Assembly (NCBI GenBank): GCA_963575745.1
Contig: CAUYUJ010020534.1
Coordinates: 40,184 to 71,183 of the forward strand
Origin: Prorocentrum cordatum
Taxonomy: Eukaryota; Sar; Dinophyceae; Prorocentrales; Prorocentraceae
Reading direction: 5' to 3'
DNA: 31,000 bases
The position numbers and the translations under genes are program-made. The notes under the pieces were generated by a model, which ran no database searches, was not told the origin of the DNA, and worked only from the letters and a program-made list of their open reading frames with translations. This document shows, in pieces, positions 18,385 through 25,868 of the stretch (position 1 is the stretch's first letter; the number at the start of each line of letters is the position of its first letter).

Positions 18385-19096
18385 TCAGGGCGTGGCCACG
18401 GCGGCCTCCCGGGACACCGCGGCCTCTCGCAGCGCCTTCCGGTTGTTGTCCACGCTCCAGCACTTCCCGACCTTCCTGGTCGTCGACGTGCGCTCCCGCA
18501 GGGACTCCAGGCTGAGGGCAGTGCCGTCCGGCGTCAGCTCCATCACAGCCTTGAGCAACCGCTCGTCGTCCTCGCGCTGGAGCCTCTCCCTCAGGCTCGG
18601 GGCGTCCTTGCCGCTCTTGACCTTGGTGGGGCACTTCGTGAAGCACGGGCTCATGATTGCCTCATCCTCCATGAGCGGGGGAGCCACCTTGCCGAAGCGC
18701 CAGCGGCACGAAAAGTCGTCGTAGTTGGGCTGGATGTGCAAATTCATGCCGAAATCGTCCCGCAGCCACTCCTGCGATGGCACCTTGCACGTGTTGACAC
18801 AGACCGAGGCGCACTGGGCCTGCTCCAAGAACCGACAGCGCTCCGCCTTCACGCTCTGCGGAACCCGCACAGAGACGGGCAAGAAAAACAGGACCTTCCT
18901 CCACTCCTCTGGGACGGGCACGTCGATGAAGTCTTCGCCCTCCATGGGCCCCATGAGCCAGGGAAACAGAAGGTAGAACACCAAGAAGAACGCGGCGTTC
19001 TGGGACCACTGAGGGACGTTGGGCTGCACGAACTTCTTCCAGAGTGGCGGCACCCAGCCGATGAATATGGATGGCAATATGCCCTCGAAGACGCGC
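18385..19096 (-). CDS. D27-like beta-carotene isomerase family protein (DUF4033), 3' exon
   Basis: The predicted protein matches the DWARF27 / DUF4033 pattern as I know it. A hydrophobic FYLLFPWLMGP segment is followed by a block reading CRFLEQAQCASVCVNTCK, then PSQEWLRDDFGM, IQPNYDDFSCRWRFG and APP. Conserved cysteines fall at residues 109, 117, 121, 125 and 152 of the open frame, counted from 19161. Plant D27 is an iron-containing plastid enzyme that isomerises all-trans to 9-cis beta-carotene; activity here is inferred. The frame extends to 19161, but its first 22 residues (Cys/Val-rich) come from a TG-rich tract. A CAG at 19099-19097 fits an intron acceptor, so the exon probably starts at 19096. 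The stop TGA is at 18387-18385. Transit peptide and upstream exons were not located. The Arg/Glu-rich C-terminus extends beyond the usual domain. Confidence 0.85.
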
Positions 19097-19508
19097 CTGG
19101 CGCGCGCGCACACGTGCACACAACCAAAAACGCAAACACAATCACAAGCACATGCTTTCACGCAGCCGAAAATTCACACACTCGCTCGCTCGCTCGCTCG
19201 CTCGCTCCCTCTCTCTCCCTCTCTTTCTCTCGTTCTGTTTTTTGCCCTCTCTCTCGCTGTTCCCCCCTACCCGTATGTATGCCTGTACAAGCTTGCTACA
19301 TGCAAGCGCTAGCGCGCAAACACTGGAAAACACACGCGAACGCACACTTAAGCGCACTTGAGCCGGCACGCAAACGCGCACGCGTTCAAGCGGCCAACCG
19401 CGCACGCGCGCGCAGACTCGCCCGAGCGCCCGAGCGCCCACCCCCACGCGCCCCGCGCCCCGCGCACGAGCACTCGCACAAGGACGGAGACACGCGAGGC
19501 GACGAACG
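19097..19508 (-). other. Probable intron of the D27-like gene with (CTCG)n and CT tracts
   Basis: The sequence directly upstream of the proposed acceptor is pyrimidine/TG-rich on the minus strand. Further upstream on the plus strand lie (CTCG)n at 19181-19208 and a CT-rich run to about 19258, then a CGCAC-rich segment to 19490. No earlier exon is recognised here. The intron extent is unknown. Confidence 0.45.
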
Positions 19509-19573
19509 TTGTCGTCGTCGTCGTCCTCGTCGTTTTCCTCGTTTTCGTTGTCGTCGTTTTCGTCGTTGTCGTT

Positions 19574-19620
<47 letters not shown>
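19509..19620 (+). repeat. (GTC/GTT)n tract
   Basis: GTC units with TTT and CTC interruptions. Open frames across it (poly-Asp, Thr, Val, Ser) are repeat artefacts. Confidence 0.95.
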
Positions 19621-19621
<1 letters not shown>

Positions 19622-20135
19622 GCTTCCCCTGGCCCCCCTGCCAAAGAGGTTGTCGTCTCCTGGCACGCGTCTGCAACTCCAGCACGGTGCCCTCCGCATC
19701 GTTCACCTCGCGCGGCCCCTCCCTTGTGACGCCGCGCCCCGTCGATGCCCCCGCTGCGCGTCCAATCTGCTCGCGCTGAGCCGGTGTTGTTGGAAGGCAA
19801 GAAGGGAATGCCTGGGGATCGAGCTACGGTACAGTCAACCCGTATATTAAGGACGCACGATAAGGATGCAGGGGCCTTGGAAGGCGATGCCGACACTCTG
19901 CGAGCGGGGCGCGGCCAGCGAAAGCGACCAAGGGTGGGCCAAACAGGAAGGATGCACGCGCCAACTTGGAAAATTGCCCGATCTTGCTGTGCGAGTGGAC
20001 CGCAGAGGGCAGAGGAGGGGATCTGGGCGACGAGGCGGAAAGCAGGGCACGGGGGCAGGGAGGAAGGAGGCGAGAGAGCAGGAGGGGGGGCAGAGCGGGG
20101 AGGAGGGAACGGCAAGGGATTGTTTTAGTTCTCTC
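19621..20135. other. Anonymous stretch with one transposon-end-like word
   Basis: TACAGTCAACCCGTATATTA at 19830-19849, followed by AGGAC, resembles terminal repeats of pogo/Tigger-type elements, but no partner end or transposase was found. The minus ORF ending at 20115 begins MPFPPPRSAPPPALSPP and could hold an upstream exon of the D27-like gene; this is not supported by any splice evidence. Confidence 0.3.
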
Positions 20136-20230
20136 GAAGGTTCCTCCTGTAGGTGGACATGCCCGACGCAAGGCTACTCTAGGTCGGGCACGTCCCCCTG
20201 CAGGTGGATTCTGGACGAAAAATAAAAAGT
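20136..20230. mobile_element. Two family A element ends placed back to back
   Basis: A right end (TCCTCCTGTAGGTGGACATG then CCCGACG, about 20139-20168) is followed within 20 bases by a left end (GGTCGGGCACGTCCCCCTGC then AGGTGG..GGACGAAAAATAAAA, about 20186-20230). The two ends are inverted copies of each other, so the pair forms a hairpin. Neither has its own partner at the expected distance. They are truncated elements or the scar of one insertion beside another. Confidence 0.6.
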
Positions 20231-20417
20231 AGTCCAGAAAAAGTCCAACATATGTGTCTATATAATCTGTTTTGGCCTGGGGCGGGGGCGATGAGAGGCA
20301 CGCTCCTGCAGGCCCAAAATGCCAGAGACGCTGCTGCGGGCCCGCCAGGCCGCATATGCCCGGCCACGAGCCGCTGCAGGAGCCGCGCCGACCTCTGCCC
20401 CCACGCCACCACGGATC
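20231..20417. other. Anonymous spacer
   Basis: No gene was recognised. An AT-rich lead of about 40 bases may be the interior of the left-end fragment, followed by GC-rich sequence. Confidence 0.4.
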
Positions 20418-20603
20418 TCAACGCCTCCTCGTCCTCCTCCTCCCCCTCCTCCTCCTCCTCCTCCTCCTCCCTCTCCCCCTCCCCCTCCCTCCCTCCTCTC
20501 CTCCTCCTCCTCCTCCTCCTCCTCCTCCTCCTCCTCCTCCTCCTCCTCCTCCTCCTCCTCCTCCTCCTCCTCCTCCTCCTCCTCCTCCTCCTCCTCCTCC
20601 TCC
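20418..20603 (+). repeat. Long (CCT)n tract
   Basis: This is the most homogeneous CCT tract in the window. It is nearly perfect from about 20500 to 20602. Confidence 0.97.
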
Positions 20604-20765
20604 CTCAAGCCTCGCTGGCCGCTGCTCCAGCGCGCGCGTGGCGCACACCCCGCCACGGGCCCAGCCGCCCGGCGCTGGGCAGAGGCTCTCGTGCTGCGTC
20701 TCGGCGGCGGCCGGGCAAGAGGCCAGCTGCGTCGGCGGAGGGCTGACGGAACGGAGGCACCGCTT
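20604..20765. other. Anonymous GC-rich spacer
   Basis: GC-rich sequence with no recognisable coding or repeat signal. Confidence 0.4.
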
Positions 20766-21132
20766 CAGCGAGTTGCGCCACCATGCGAGGAGGAGGTCGG
20801 GCACGGCCCCCTACAGAAGGACCCTGCACGAAACATACAGAAGACAGTCGAACAAGACCCCGAAATGGCAACAAGAGTGCTCAAAGGTCGTCCCCAGACT
20901 CTTGTTTGACTGCGTTTACTTTTGCCTCCCGTAGAGGGGCAGCGAGTTGCGCCACCATGCGAGGATGAGGTCGGGCATGGCCCCCTACAGAAGGACCTTG
21001 CACGCAGAATAAAAAAAGAGAGTCGAACAAGACCCCCAAAAATGGCAACCAGAGTGCTCAAAGGTCGTCCCCAGACTATTTGTTGACTGCGTTTGCTTCT
21101 GCCTCCTGTAAAAGGAAAGAACAGGCCCGACG
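20766..21132. mobile_element. 174-bp tandem duplication containing family A copies
   Basis: CAGCGAGTTGCGCCACCATG begins at 20766 and again at 20940 (period 174). Each unit carries GTCGGGCAxGGCCCCCTACA, then an interior with GTGCTCAAAGGTCGTCCCCA, then a right-end-like GCCTCC(T/C)GTA word. The second unit keeps the full right end, finishing in GCCCGAC at about 21131, so 20970-21132 is a complete element. The first lacks that terminus. The interior resembles the core of the copy at 4526-4661. Confidence 0.75.
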
Positions 21133-21148
21133 CAATGCCGAAGGAAAA

Positions 21149-21186
21149 ATGCACACGTCCGAGCGATGCCAAGGGACTGCAGGAGG
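21149..21186 (+). repeat. Single arm of the family F inverted repeat
   Basis: CACACGTCCGAGCGATGCCA (then AG) is exactly shared with 23118-23139, where it is one arm of an inverted pair. No partner arm is visible nearby here. Confidence 0.5.
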
Positions 21187-21280
21187 CGCGACGATCAAGA
21201 ACGGGGCGCACGCGAGGTGGCACAGCGACCTTGCGCGGCAGCTCACGCGGGCCGCCAGCGCGGCACACTACACCAGAGGC

Positions 21281-21447
21281 CAGTCCACAAGAGACCTTCC
21301 AGAAGAAACCCGACCCCTGGACCCCAGGACGTCCATTGACTTCTTGGTGCGGGAACGTCACGTACTCCATAGCAAAACCATCGACACCCAGGAAACCCAG
21401 GGCACCCTGGAGGCAAGCAGGGTGTTCCTTGGCATGGGCCTCCACTG
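21281..21447 (+). repeat. Dispersed family H, copy 3
   Basis: CCCCAGGACGTCCATTG, GCAAAACCATCGACACCCAG, AAACCCAGGGCACCCTGGAG and GCAAGCAGG occur in the same order as in the tandem pair at 3899-4206. The match continues past the repeat end (GGCATGGGCCTCC). A family A element follows 25 bases later. Confidence 0.8.
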
Positions 21448-21471
21448 TGCATCCGCGACGAGAGAGCTTAC

Positions 21472-21669
21472 GCTTAAGTCGGGCCTGGCCCCCTACAGGG
21501 GGGATTTTCGACGAAAAATACAAAATATCCCAAAGATGATTCAAAAATAGTCCCAGAATAATATGGGGAATACTTGATGAATATTTGCCTGCCTTGTTTG
21601 GAGCATTTTTGGGGCATCCTTTATTTTTTGTCGAACATCCCCCTGTAGGAGGACACGCCCGACATAAGC
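21472..21669. mobile_element. Complete TIR element, family A (198 bp)
   Basis: The left end reads GCTTAAGTCGGGCC..CCCCCTACAGG and the right end CCCCCTGTAGGAGGACACGC then CCGACATAAGC. The inverted ends match over about 45 bases, including TTCGACGAAAAAT against ATTTTTTGTCGAA. TTAC occurs immediately outside both ends (21468-21471 and 21670-21673), a candidate 4-bp target duplication. The interior is AT-rich and shares TAGTCCCA and ATAAT words with the copy at 25109-25303. No ORF is present. It is a non-autonomous DNA element by structure; the superfamily is not assignable. Confidence 0.8.
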
Positions 21670-21685
21670 TTACCAAGGGCTCCCA

Positions 21686-21832
21686 ACTTCGCGCTTCGCG
21701 CTGCGCGAAGCGCGAAGCGCGAATAACTTCGCGCTCTCGCGCCGCCCCCCCAAAGGGAGAAAAGGAGGACGAGGAGGAGGGGGGAGAAGGAACGAGGACC
21801 GCGAAGCGCGAAGCGCGAATAACTTCGCGCCC
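21686..21832. repeat. Direct and inverted GCGAAGCGCGAA repeat pair
   Basis: A 30-base word starting GCGAAGCGCGAAGCGCGAAT and ending CTTCGCGC occurs exactly at 21705-21734 and 21801-21830. Upstream, CTTCGCGCTTCGCGC is its inverted form, so the first copy can fold on itself. A small GGA-rich segment separates the two. Confidence 0.85.
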
Positions 21833-22056
21833 TCGAGGGAGCCCTTGCTCACTCGCGAGGTTGCGCGGGCAGCCTACGCGCCCCTGTCGTCGGCGCAGAC
21901 GGCACCGCTCTTGTGGGCCGCTCGGGCGGACCTCGGCGTGCCCGGGCCTCCCCGGCGCGGACTGCCCCCCCCCCCGCCGGGCACCTCGATGCCTCGTGCA
22001 GGGGCTGGGGCGCCGACGTCCTCTGCGGCGGTGGCCGGCGCCTTTCTCTCGATCCT
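21833..22056. other. Anonymous GC-rich spacer
   Basis: No gene or repeat was recognised apart from a C10 run near 21966. Confidence 0.4.
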
Positions 22057-22060
22057 GACT

Positions 22061-22263
22061 CGGGGAGACGTAAGACCCGGGTACGGGGGACTCGGAAATC
22101 CCCGACGAGGTCGTCAAAAAAATGACGAGGCCGAGCCTGCATTTTGACGAGGCCTCCCGCTGCAGACGTCCCACAAAACTCCTCCTCGTCAAAATCCGAG
22201 TCGCGGTCGTCAAAAAACGATGGCGAACCCGAGTCCCGGCAAACCCGGGTCTTACGCTCCCCC
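22061..22263. mobile_element. Complete TIR element, family B (203 bp) with GACT flanks
   Basis: The left end CGGGGAGACGTAAGACCCGG mirrors the right end CCGGGTCTTACGCTCCCCC. Further inward, GGGACTCGGAAAT and GACGAGGTCGTCAAAAAAAT are mirrored by GACCGCGACTCGGA-type and GTCGTCAAAAAACGATGG words. GACT lies directly outside both ends (22057-22060 and 22264-22267), a candidate 4-bp target duplication. No ORF is present. The ends differ from family A, so this is a separate element type with the same apparent duplication length. Confidence 0.8.
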
Positions 22264-22302
22264 GACTGACGCCGCCACAAGCATCTCTCAGGAGAGCCCT
22301 GG

Positions 22303-22495
22303 ATCGGATCGACGAGTCGGATCGGCGATCGAGATTGATCGGATCGGCGGACCTCGGCAGCCAGATTTGGGGGGAAGTCGAATCGGCAGAAATCAGAAGG
22401 CTAGAAAACCCTCCAGTGAGAGATCGGAGCCCAAATCGAAATCCCAAGTCGAATCGAATCGGAATCGGAGGCCATCGACAACACCGAATGGAATC
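22303..22495 (+). repeat. Dispersed repeat family D, copy 1
   Basis: It starts near CGAGTCGGATCGGCGATCGA and includes GATCGGATCGGCGGA, CGGAGCCCAAATC and GGCCATCGACAACA. The second copy lies at 25313-25495 in the same orientation. TCGGATCGG-type words are self-repeating inside it. Confidence 0.75.
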
Positions 22496-22557
22496 GAATC
22501 GGCGGAATCGAACCGAGCCCGGTGAGGCGGCTGAATCGTGTGTGCAGTCAAATCACT

Positions 22558-22740
22558 ACAGGGTACTTTTTAATACATGGGATGTTTCGAAAAAAATATA
22601 GAGTGTTCTGCTTGCGTGATCAATGTATGAATAAACTTATGCATGGATTCATCGTTGTTTCTAAAACTAACTCCCTGCATTTTGAATCCATGATCCGCAC
22701 GCAGAGCACGTATCAAAAACGGCACTGTACCACAAGGAGC
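22558..22740 (+). repeat. Dispersed repeat family E, copy 1
   Basis: It begins GGGTAC..ATACATGGGAT, then TTTCGAAAAAAAT, and ends with CCATGATCCGCACGC, GAGCA and AAAAACGGCACTGTACC. The copy at 23211-23375 has the same order. AT-rich interior; no coding. Confidence 0.75.
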
Positions 22741-22770
22741 ACTGGGTAAGGAACGAAGCCCCCTTGTTTA

Positions 22771-23139
22771 CCAGCCTCGAACGTATCCCTATCCTCAACA
22801 TTGACACGCCAAAGGCGATGACAATCTTAGGGACTCGCCCTCAAAAAACTAAGGGAATCCCTAAGATTGGCATCGTGATGAGGAGGTGCCCAGCATAGGG
22901 ATAGGGATATGTCCCAGGCTGGTAACTTGTGGCCCAGGGAGCGCCCGGGTGCGCGAGGCGCGCTGCGGGGACAGCCACGGCGGAACCCCGGGAGCCGCGC
23001 TCCCCTTCCTGGGCATCGCTCGGACGTCCATTCCCTGCTTTTTTCGGTTTCGTGCGTGGTTTTTTCGCCAAATGATCAAGGATGCTCCTCGATGGTCCTC
23101 GCCGAAAGAAAACATACACACGTCCGAGCGATGCCAAGC
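22771..23139. mobile_element. Composite foldback element, family F copy 1
   Basis: There are two nested structures. First, a hairpin with left arm 22771-22833 (CCAGCCTCGAACGTATCCCT ... CAATCTTAGGGA) and right arm 22858-22922 (TCCCTAAGATTGGCATCG ... GTCCCAGGCTGG) around a 24-base loop. Second, a TIR-like pair with GGCATCGCTCGGACG at 23012-23026 and its exact reverse complement at 23121-23135, around an A/T-run-rich centre. A near-identical copy of 22771-23095 lies at 24620-24960, so it moved or duplicated as a block. Confidence 0.8.
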
Positions 23140-23210
23140 TTCCGGGTCCCAGCGGATCCTCGGTGCAGCGTCCTGGCAGTACATCGGTGGCCACATGTGG
23201 ACCCTACGGG

Positions 23211-23375
23211 GCAATGTTTGATACATGGGATTTTTGAAAAAAAATGGATTTTCAATACATGAGTAATGCATGAGTACATGTATGCACGAACGCATCGCTG
23301 TGTTTAACACCGAATCCATGCATGTGTAATACATGATCCGCACGCGGAGCAAGTCTTAAAAACGGCACTGTACCC
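23211..23375 (+). repeat. Dispersed repeat family E, copy 2
   Basis: ATACATGGGATTTTTGAAAA at the start and ATGATCCGCACGCGGAGCAA plus AAAAACGGCACTGTACC at the end match the copy at 22558-22740. The interior has ATGCATGAGTACATGTATG-like words. Confidence 0.75.
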
Positions 23376-23637
23376 CTACCCGCACGATTTCCAAGAGGGG
23401 GTGGGGGCTCTCTCCGCTCGGGACCTCCCGCACGAGATGACCCCTCCCCCTTAGGGGGGGGGGGGGGGCTCAGGGTTCGCATGCGGCCACCGCGCGTGGA
23501 CGAGTGGAGATGGACGGTGCGGCGCCGCCGCCGCCTCCCGCGCGACCGCCCCGCAGGCAGGGGTGCAGCTCAGCAAGGCTTGACCCCACGGAGATGACGG
23601 CCAGCCGCTCTGCGCTGGCTCTGCGGCGCAGAGACGC
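23376..23637. other. Anonymous spacer with a G-rich run
   Basis: It holds a G14 run near 23455-23468 and nothing recognisable otherwise. Confidence 0.4.
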
Positions 23638-23810
23638 TGGGGGCCCTGGGACACACAAATAAATACACACAGATAAAAATATTCCCGATAATTTCCCAAC
23701 AACTTCTGGGTTTTTGTCGTCCCCCCCACTTCCCATATTTTCCAATATTTTCTGGGGAATCGACGATGAATTGTGTCTGTGTGTTTTTTCCCTCCTGAGA
23801 GACGCGGAGT
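23638..23810 (+). repeat. Dispersed repeat family G, copy 2
   Basis: GGGGGCCCTGGGACACACAA, TTTTTGTCGTCCCCCCCACT and AATTGTGTCTGTGTGTTTTT match the order seen at 4775-4925. Confidence 0.65.
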
Positions 23811-24309
23811 CCAAGAAGAGGCCCCGGGTCACCTCATTAACCTCGCGCTTCGCGCGCCGCGATGCGTGGCTCTTATCAGGTCTCTCGCGCCGCCCCTCTC
23901 TCGAGAAGGATAACCGCCCTGGCCTGGACCGCGATACGCGAGGAAGAATCACAGACTCCGAGTTTCTTAACAAGCGTCGGGGGGGCGTCACCCCCGCCGA
24001 CAGCCCCACACCGACCCCCGTCGCGGGCAGCCACCGCGCGCCGAAGGCGCTCCGACCCCCGTCGCGGCGCGACGGCAAGGCGAGGTTGACCCCCGTCTTG
24101 GGGTTACCCCCCCTGATTGAGGGGTACCCCCCTGATTGAGAAACCCAAAATAATCGAAACAATAACGAGGCGGATCTGCGACGTCCCGGGCGCCAGCGAG
24201 GACGGACGCACGTGTGCCCTCGCTTCGGCACACAGCTGCAAGAGCCGGCCTCTCGGCGGCGCCGCTGACCGAGCACTTCCGCAACAGGGGGAGCAAGACG
24301 GCGGAGCCT
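23811..24309. other. Anonymous spacer with short local repeats
   Basis: ACCCCCCTGATTGAG occurs twice in tandem at about 24106-24140. A CGCGCTTCGCGCGCCGCG segment at 23850-23867 recalls the GCGAAGCGCG repeat at 21686. No gene is supported. Confidence 0.4.
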
Positions 24310-24425
24310 GCTCCTCCTCCTCCTCGTCCTCCTCCAGTTCCTCCCCCTCGTCCTCCCTCTCCTCCTCTTCCTCCTCCTCCTCCTCCTCCTCCTCCTCCTC
24401 CTCCAACTCCTCCTCCTCCTCCTGG
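24310..24425 (+). repeat. (CCT)n tract
   Basis: CCT units with AGT, CGT and AAC interruptions over about 115 bases. Confidence 0.95.
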
Positions 24426-24473
24426 AAGAGGCTGCATTGGACGAGCAAATGACACGAGCATGAACAGCTCGGA

Positions 24474-24600
24474 GGACCGCGCGGACTCCTCGGGTCGGCG
24501 CTGGGCCCCCCCCCCTCGTGGCGCGCGGAGCGCCGCGCCACTGGGGGCCCCAGCGCCGATCCGAGGGATCCGCGCGGAAACTTCGAGTTTTTTTTATGTG
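24474..24600. mobile_element. GC-rich foldback element, family C copy 3 (shorter)
   Basis: The left arm, GCGCGGACTCCTCGGGTCGG then CGCTGGGCCCCC, is mirrored by GGGGGCCCCAGCGCCGATCC and GAGGGATCCGCGCGG. The centre is GTGGCGCGCGGAGCGCCGCGCCAC-like and self-complementary. The outer A-rich ends of copies 1 and 2 are reduced, with a T8 run remaining on the right. Confidence 0.65.
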
Positions 24601-24619
24601 CGTGCCCTTGTTCGCTTTG

Positions 24620-24989
24620 CCAGCCTCGAACGTGTCCCTATCCCTAAAGATCGGCACGCCCAAAGGCGATGACAATCCTAGGGATTCGCCCCCCCCCCCC
24701 CCCCCCCCAAAAAAAAAGGGAATCCCTAAGATTGGCATCGTGATGAGGAGGTGCCCAGCATAGGGATAGGGATATGTCCCAGGCTGGTAACTTGTGGCCC
24801 AGGAAGCGCCCGGGTGCGCGAGGCGCGCTGCGGGGACAGCCACGGGGGAACCCCGGGAGCCGCGCTCCCCTTCCTGGGCATCGCTCGGACGCCCATTCCT
24901 TGCTTTTTTCGGTTTCGTGCGTGGTTTTTTTCGCCAAATGATCAAGGATGCTCCTCGATGGGGATAGGGATATGTTCCAGGCTGGTAAT
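24620..24989. mobile_element. Composite foldback element, family F copy 2, with a third partial end
   Basis: It is near-identical to 22771-23095 up to GATGCTCCTCGATGG (24960). The hairpin loop is expanded to a long C run followed by A9 (about 24690-24718). After 24960 the word GGGATAGGGATATGTTCCAG and GCTGGTAAT repeats the end of the first hairpin's right arm, so a partial third copy is fused here. The right arm of the second inverted pair is missing. Confidence 0.8.
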
Positions 24990-25108
24990 CGTTCCCCGTG
25001 TGCAGAGGAGGAGGGGCACGGAAAGCACGAGACCAGCTGGCGTGGCGGCCGCTTCGGCTCTTCCGGCGAGAGCCCCGGCGCGGCGCGGGCGCGCAGCGCG
25101 CGTGGCCC

Positions 25109-25303
25109 TAAGTCGGGCCCGTCCCCCTGCAGGGGGATCCTCGACGAAAGAATAAAACATGCACCAAAAATAATAAAAACCTAGTCCCATAATATTGTCT
25201 GGGGGCTACTTTTTGCGTACTTGTTGACCTTTTCGGGCAATTTGTGTTGGTGCTTTTCATTTTTCGTCGGAAATCCTCCTGTAGGGGGGCACGCCCGACA
25301 TAA
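25109..25303. mobile_element. Complete TIR element, family A (195 bp)
   Basis: The left end TAAGTCGGGCCCGTCCCCCT then GCAGGGGGATCCTCGACGAAAG mirrors the right end TTTTTCGTCGGAAATCCTCC then TGTAGGGGGGCACGCCCGACATAA. GCCC lies on both sides (25105-25108 and 25304-25307), a candidate duplication, although it overlaps GC-rich sequence and could be chance. The interior is AT-rich with TAGTCCCATAATATTGTCTG, like the 21472-21669 copy. Confidence 0.75.
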
Positions 25304-25312
25304 GCCCAGTCT

Positions 25313-25495
25313 CGAGTCGACAGGTCGGATCGGCGATCGAGATGGATCGGATCGGCGGAGATCGGCAGCCGAGTCGGGAGAAGCGGAATCGGCGGGAAAC
25401 GGGAGGCTAGTAGGCCTCCAGAGGGAGCTCGGAGCTCGGAGCCCAAATCAGAATCCGGAGTCGAGGCAAAGAAGGCCGACAACAATAGAGGAAGA
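25313..25495 (+). repeat. Dispersed repeat family D, copy 2
   Basis: GTCGGATCGGCGATCGAGAT, GATCGGATCGGCGGA, CGGAGCCCAAATC and GGCCGACAACAATAG match 22303-22495 in order. It begins directly after the family A element. Confidence 0.75.
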
Positions 25496-25498
25496 AAC

Positions 25499-25578
25499 GA
25501 AGGATTGCAAAAAAAACAAAGGATTGCAAAAAAAACCGAAGGATTGCAAAAAAAAACCGAAGGATTGCACAAAAAAAC
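25499..25578 (+). repeat. Four tandem copies of an AAGGATTGCA + A-run unit
   Basis: GAAGGATTGCAAAAAAAACC and variants repeat about four times with period 18-20. The A run varies from 7 to 9 bases, suggesting slippage. It abuts a family C foldback. Confidence 0.85.
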
Positions 25579-25715
25579 CCGCTCCGCGCGGACTTCGTGG
25601 ATCTGCGCTGGACCCCCTCTCCCTGGCGCCAGGGGAGCGCGCCGGGGGCGGCGCCAGGGGGGGCCAGCGCGAATCCAAGAAATCCGCGCGGAGCGCCAAG
25701 AGTTTGTGTTTGCAG
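25570..25715. mobile_element. GC-rich foldback element, family C copy 4
   Basis: GCTCCGCGCGGACTTCGTGG, ATCTGCGCTGGACCCCCTCT and CCTGGCGCC on the left are mirrored by GGCGCCAGGG, CCAGCGCGAATCC and AAATCCGCGCGGAGCGCCAA on the right. The central part differs from the other copies. Confidence 0.75.
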
Positions 25716-25796
25716 TGTTCGGTCTGCCCGAAGGAACGATCAGTAAGGAACGACGCCCATTTCTTCCGAGGATGTCTAGGAAGTCCGAGGGAACAC

Positions 25797-25868
25797 CAGG
25801 GGGAGGAGGAGGAGGAGGAGGAGGAGGAGGAGGAGGAGGAGGAGGAGGCGGAGGAGGAGGAGGGGGCT
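25797..25868 (+). repeat. (GGA)n tract
   Basis: About 70 bases of nearly pure GGA. Confidence 0.95.

Noticed and set aside
17171-18724. 517-aa plus-strand Thr-rich ORF
   Set aside because: It is the translation of the AAC array and GGA tract, and then runs antisense through the D27-like gene.
18361-19779. 472-aa plus-strand ORF
   Set aside because: It is the antisense shadow of the D27-like gene, extended by the stop-poor repeats at 19181-19620.
20765-22447. 560-aa minus-strand ORF
   Set aside because: It spans families A, H and B and the duplicated 174-bp units; its repeated peptide words come from those repeats and no domain is visible.
23470-24945. 491-aa minus-strand ORF
   Set aside because: It runs across family F, family C, the CCT tract and family G, with poly-Arg from the tract. 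No protein family is recognisable.
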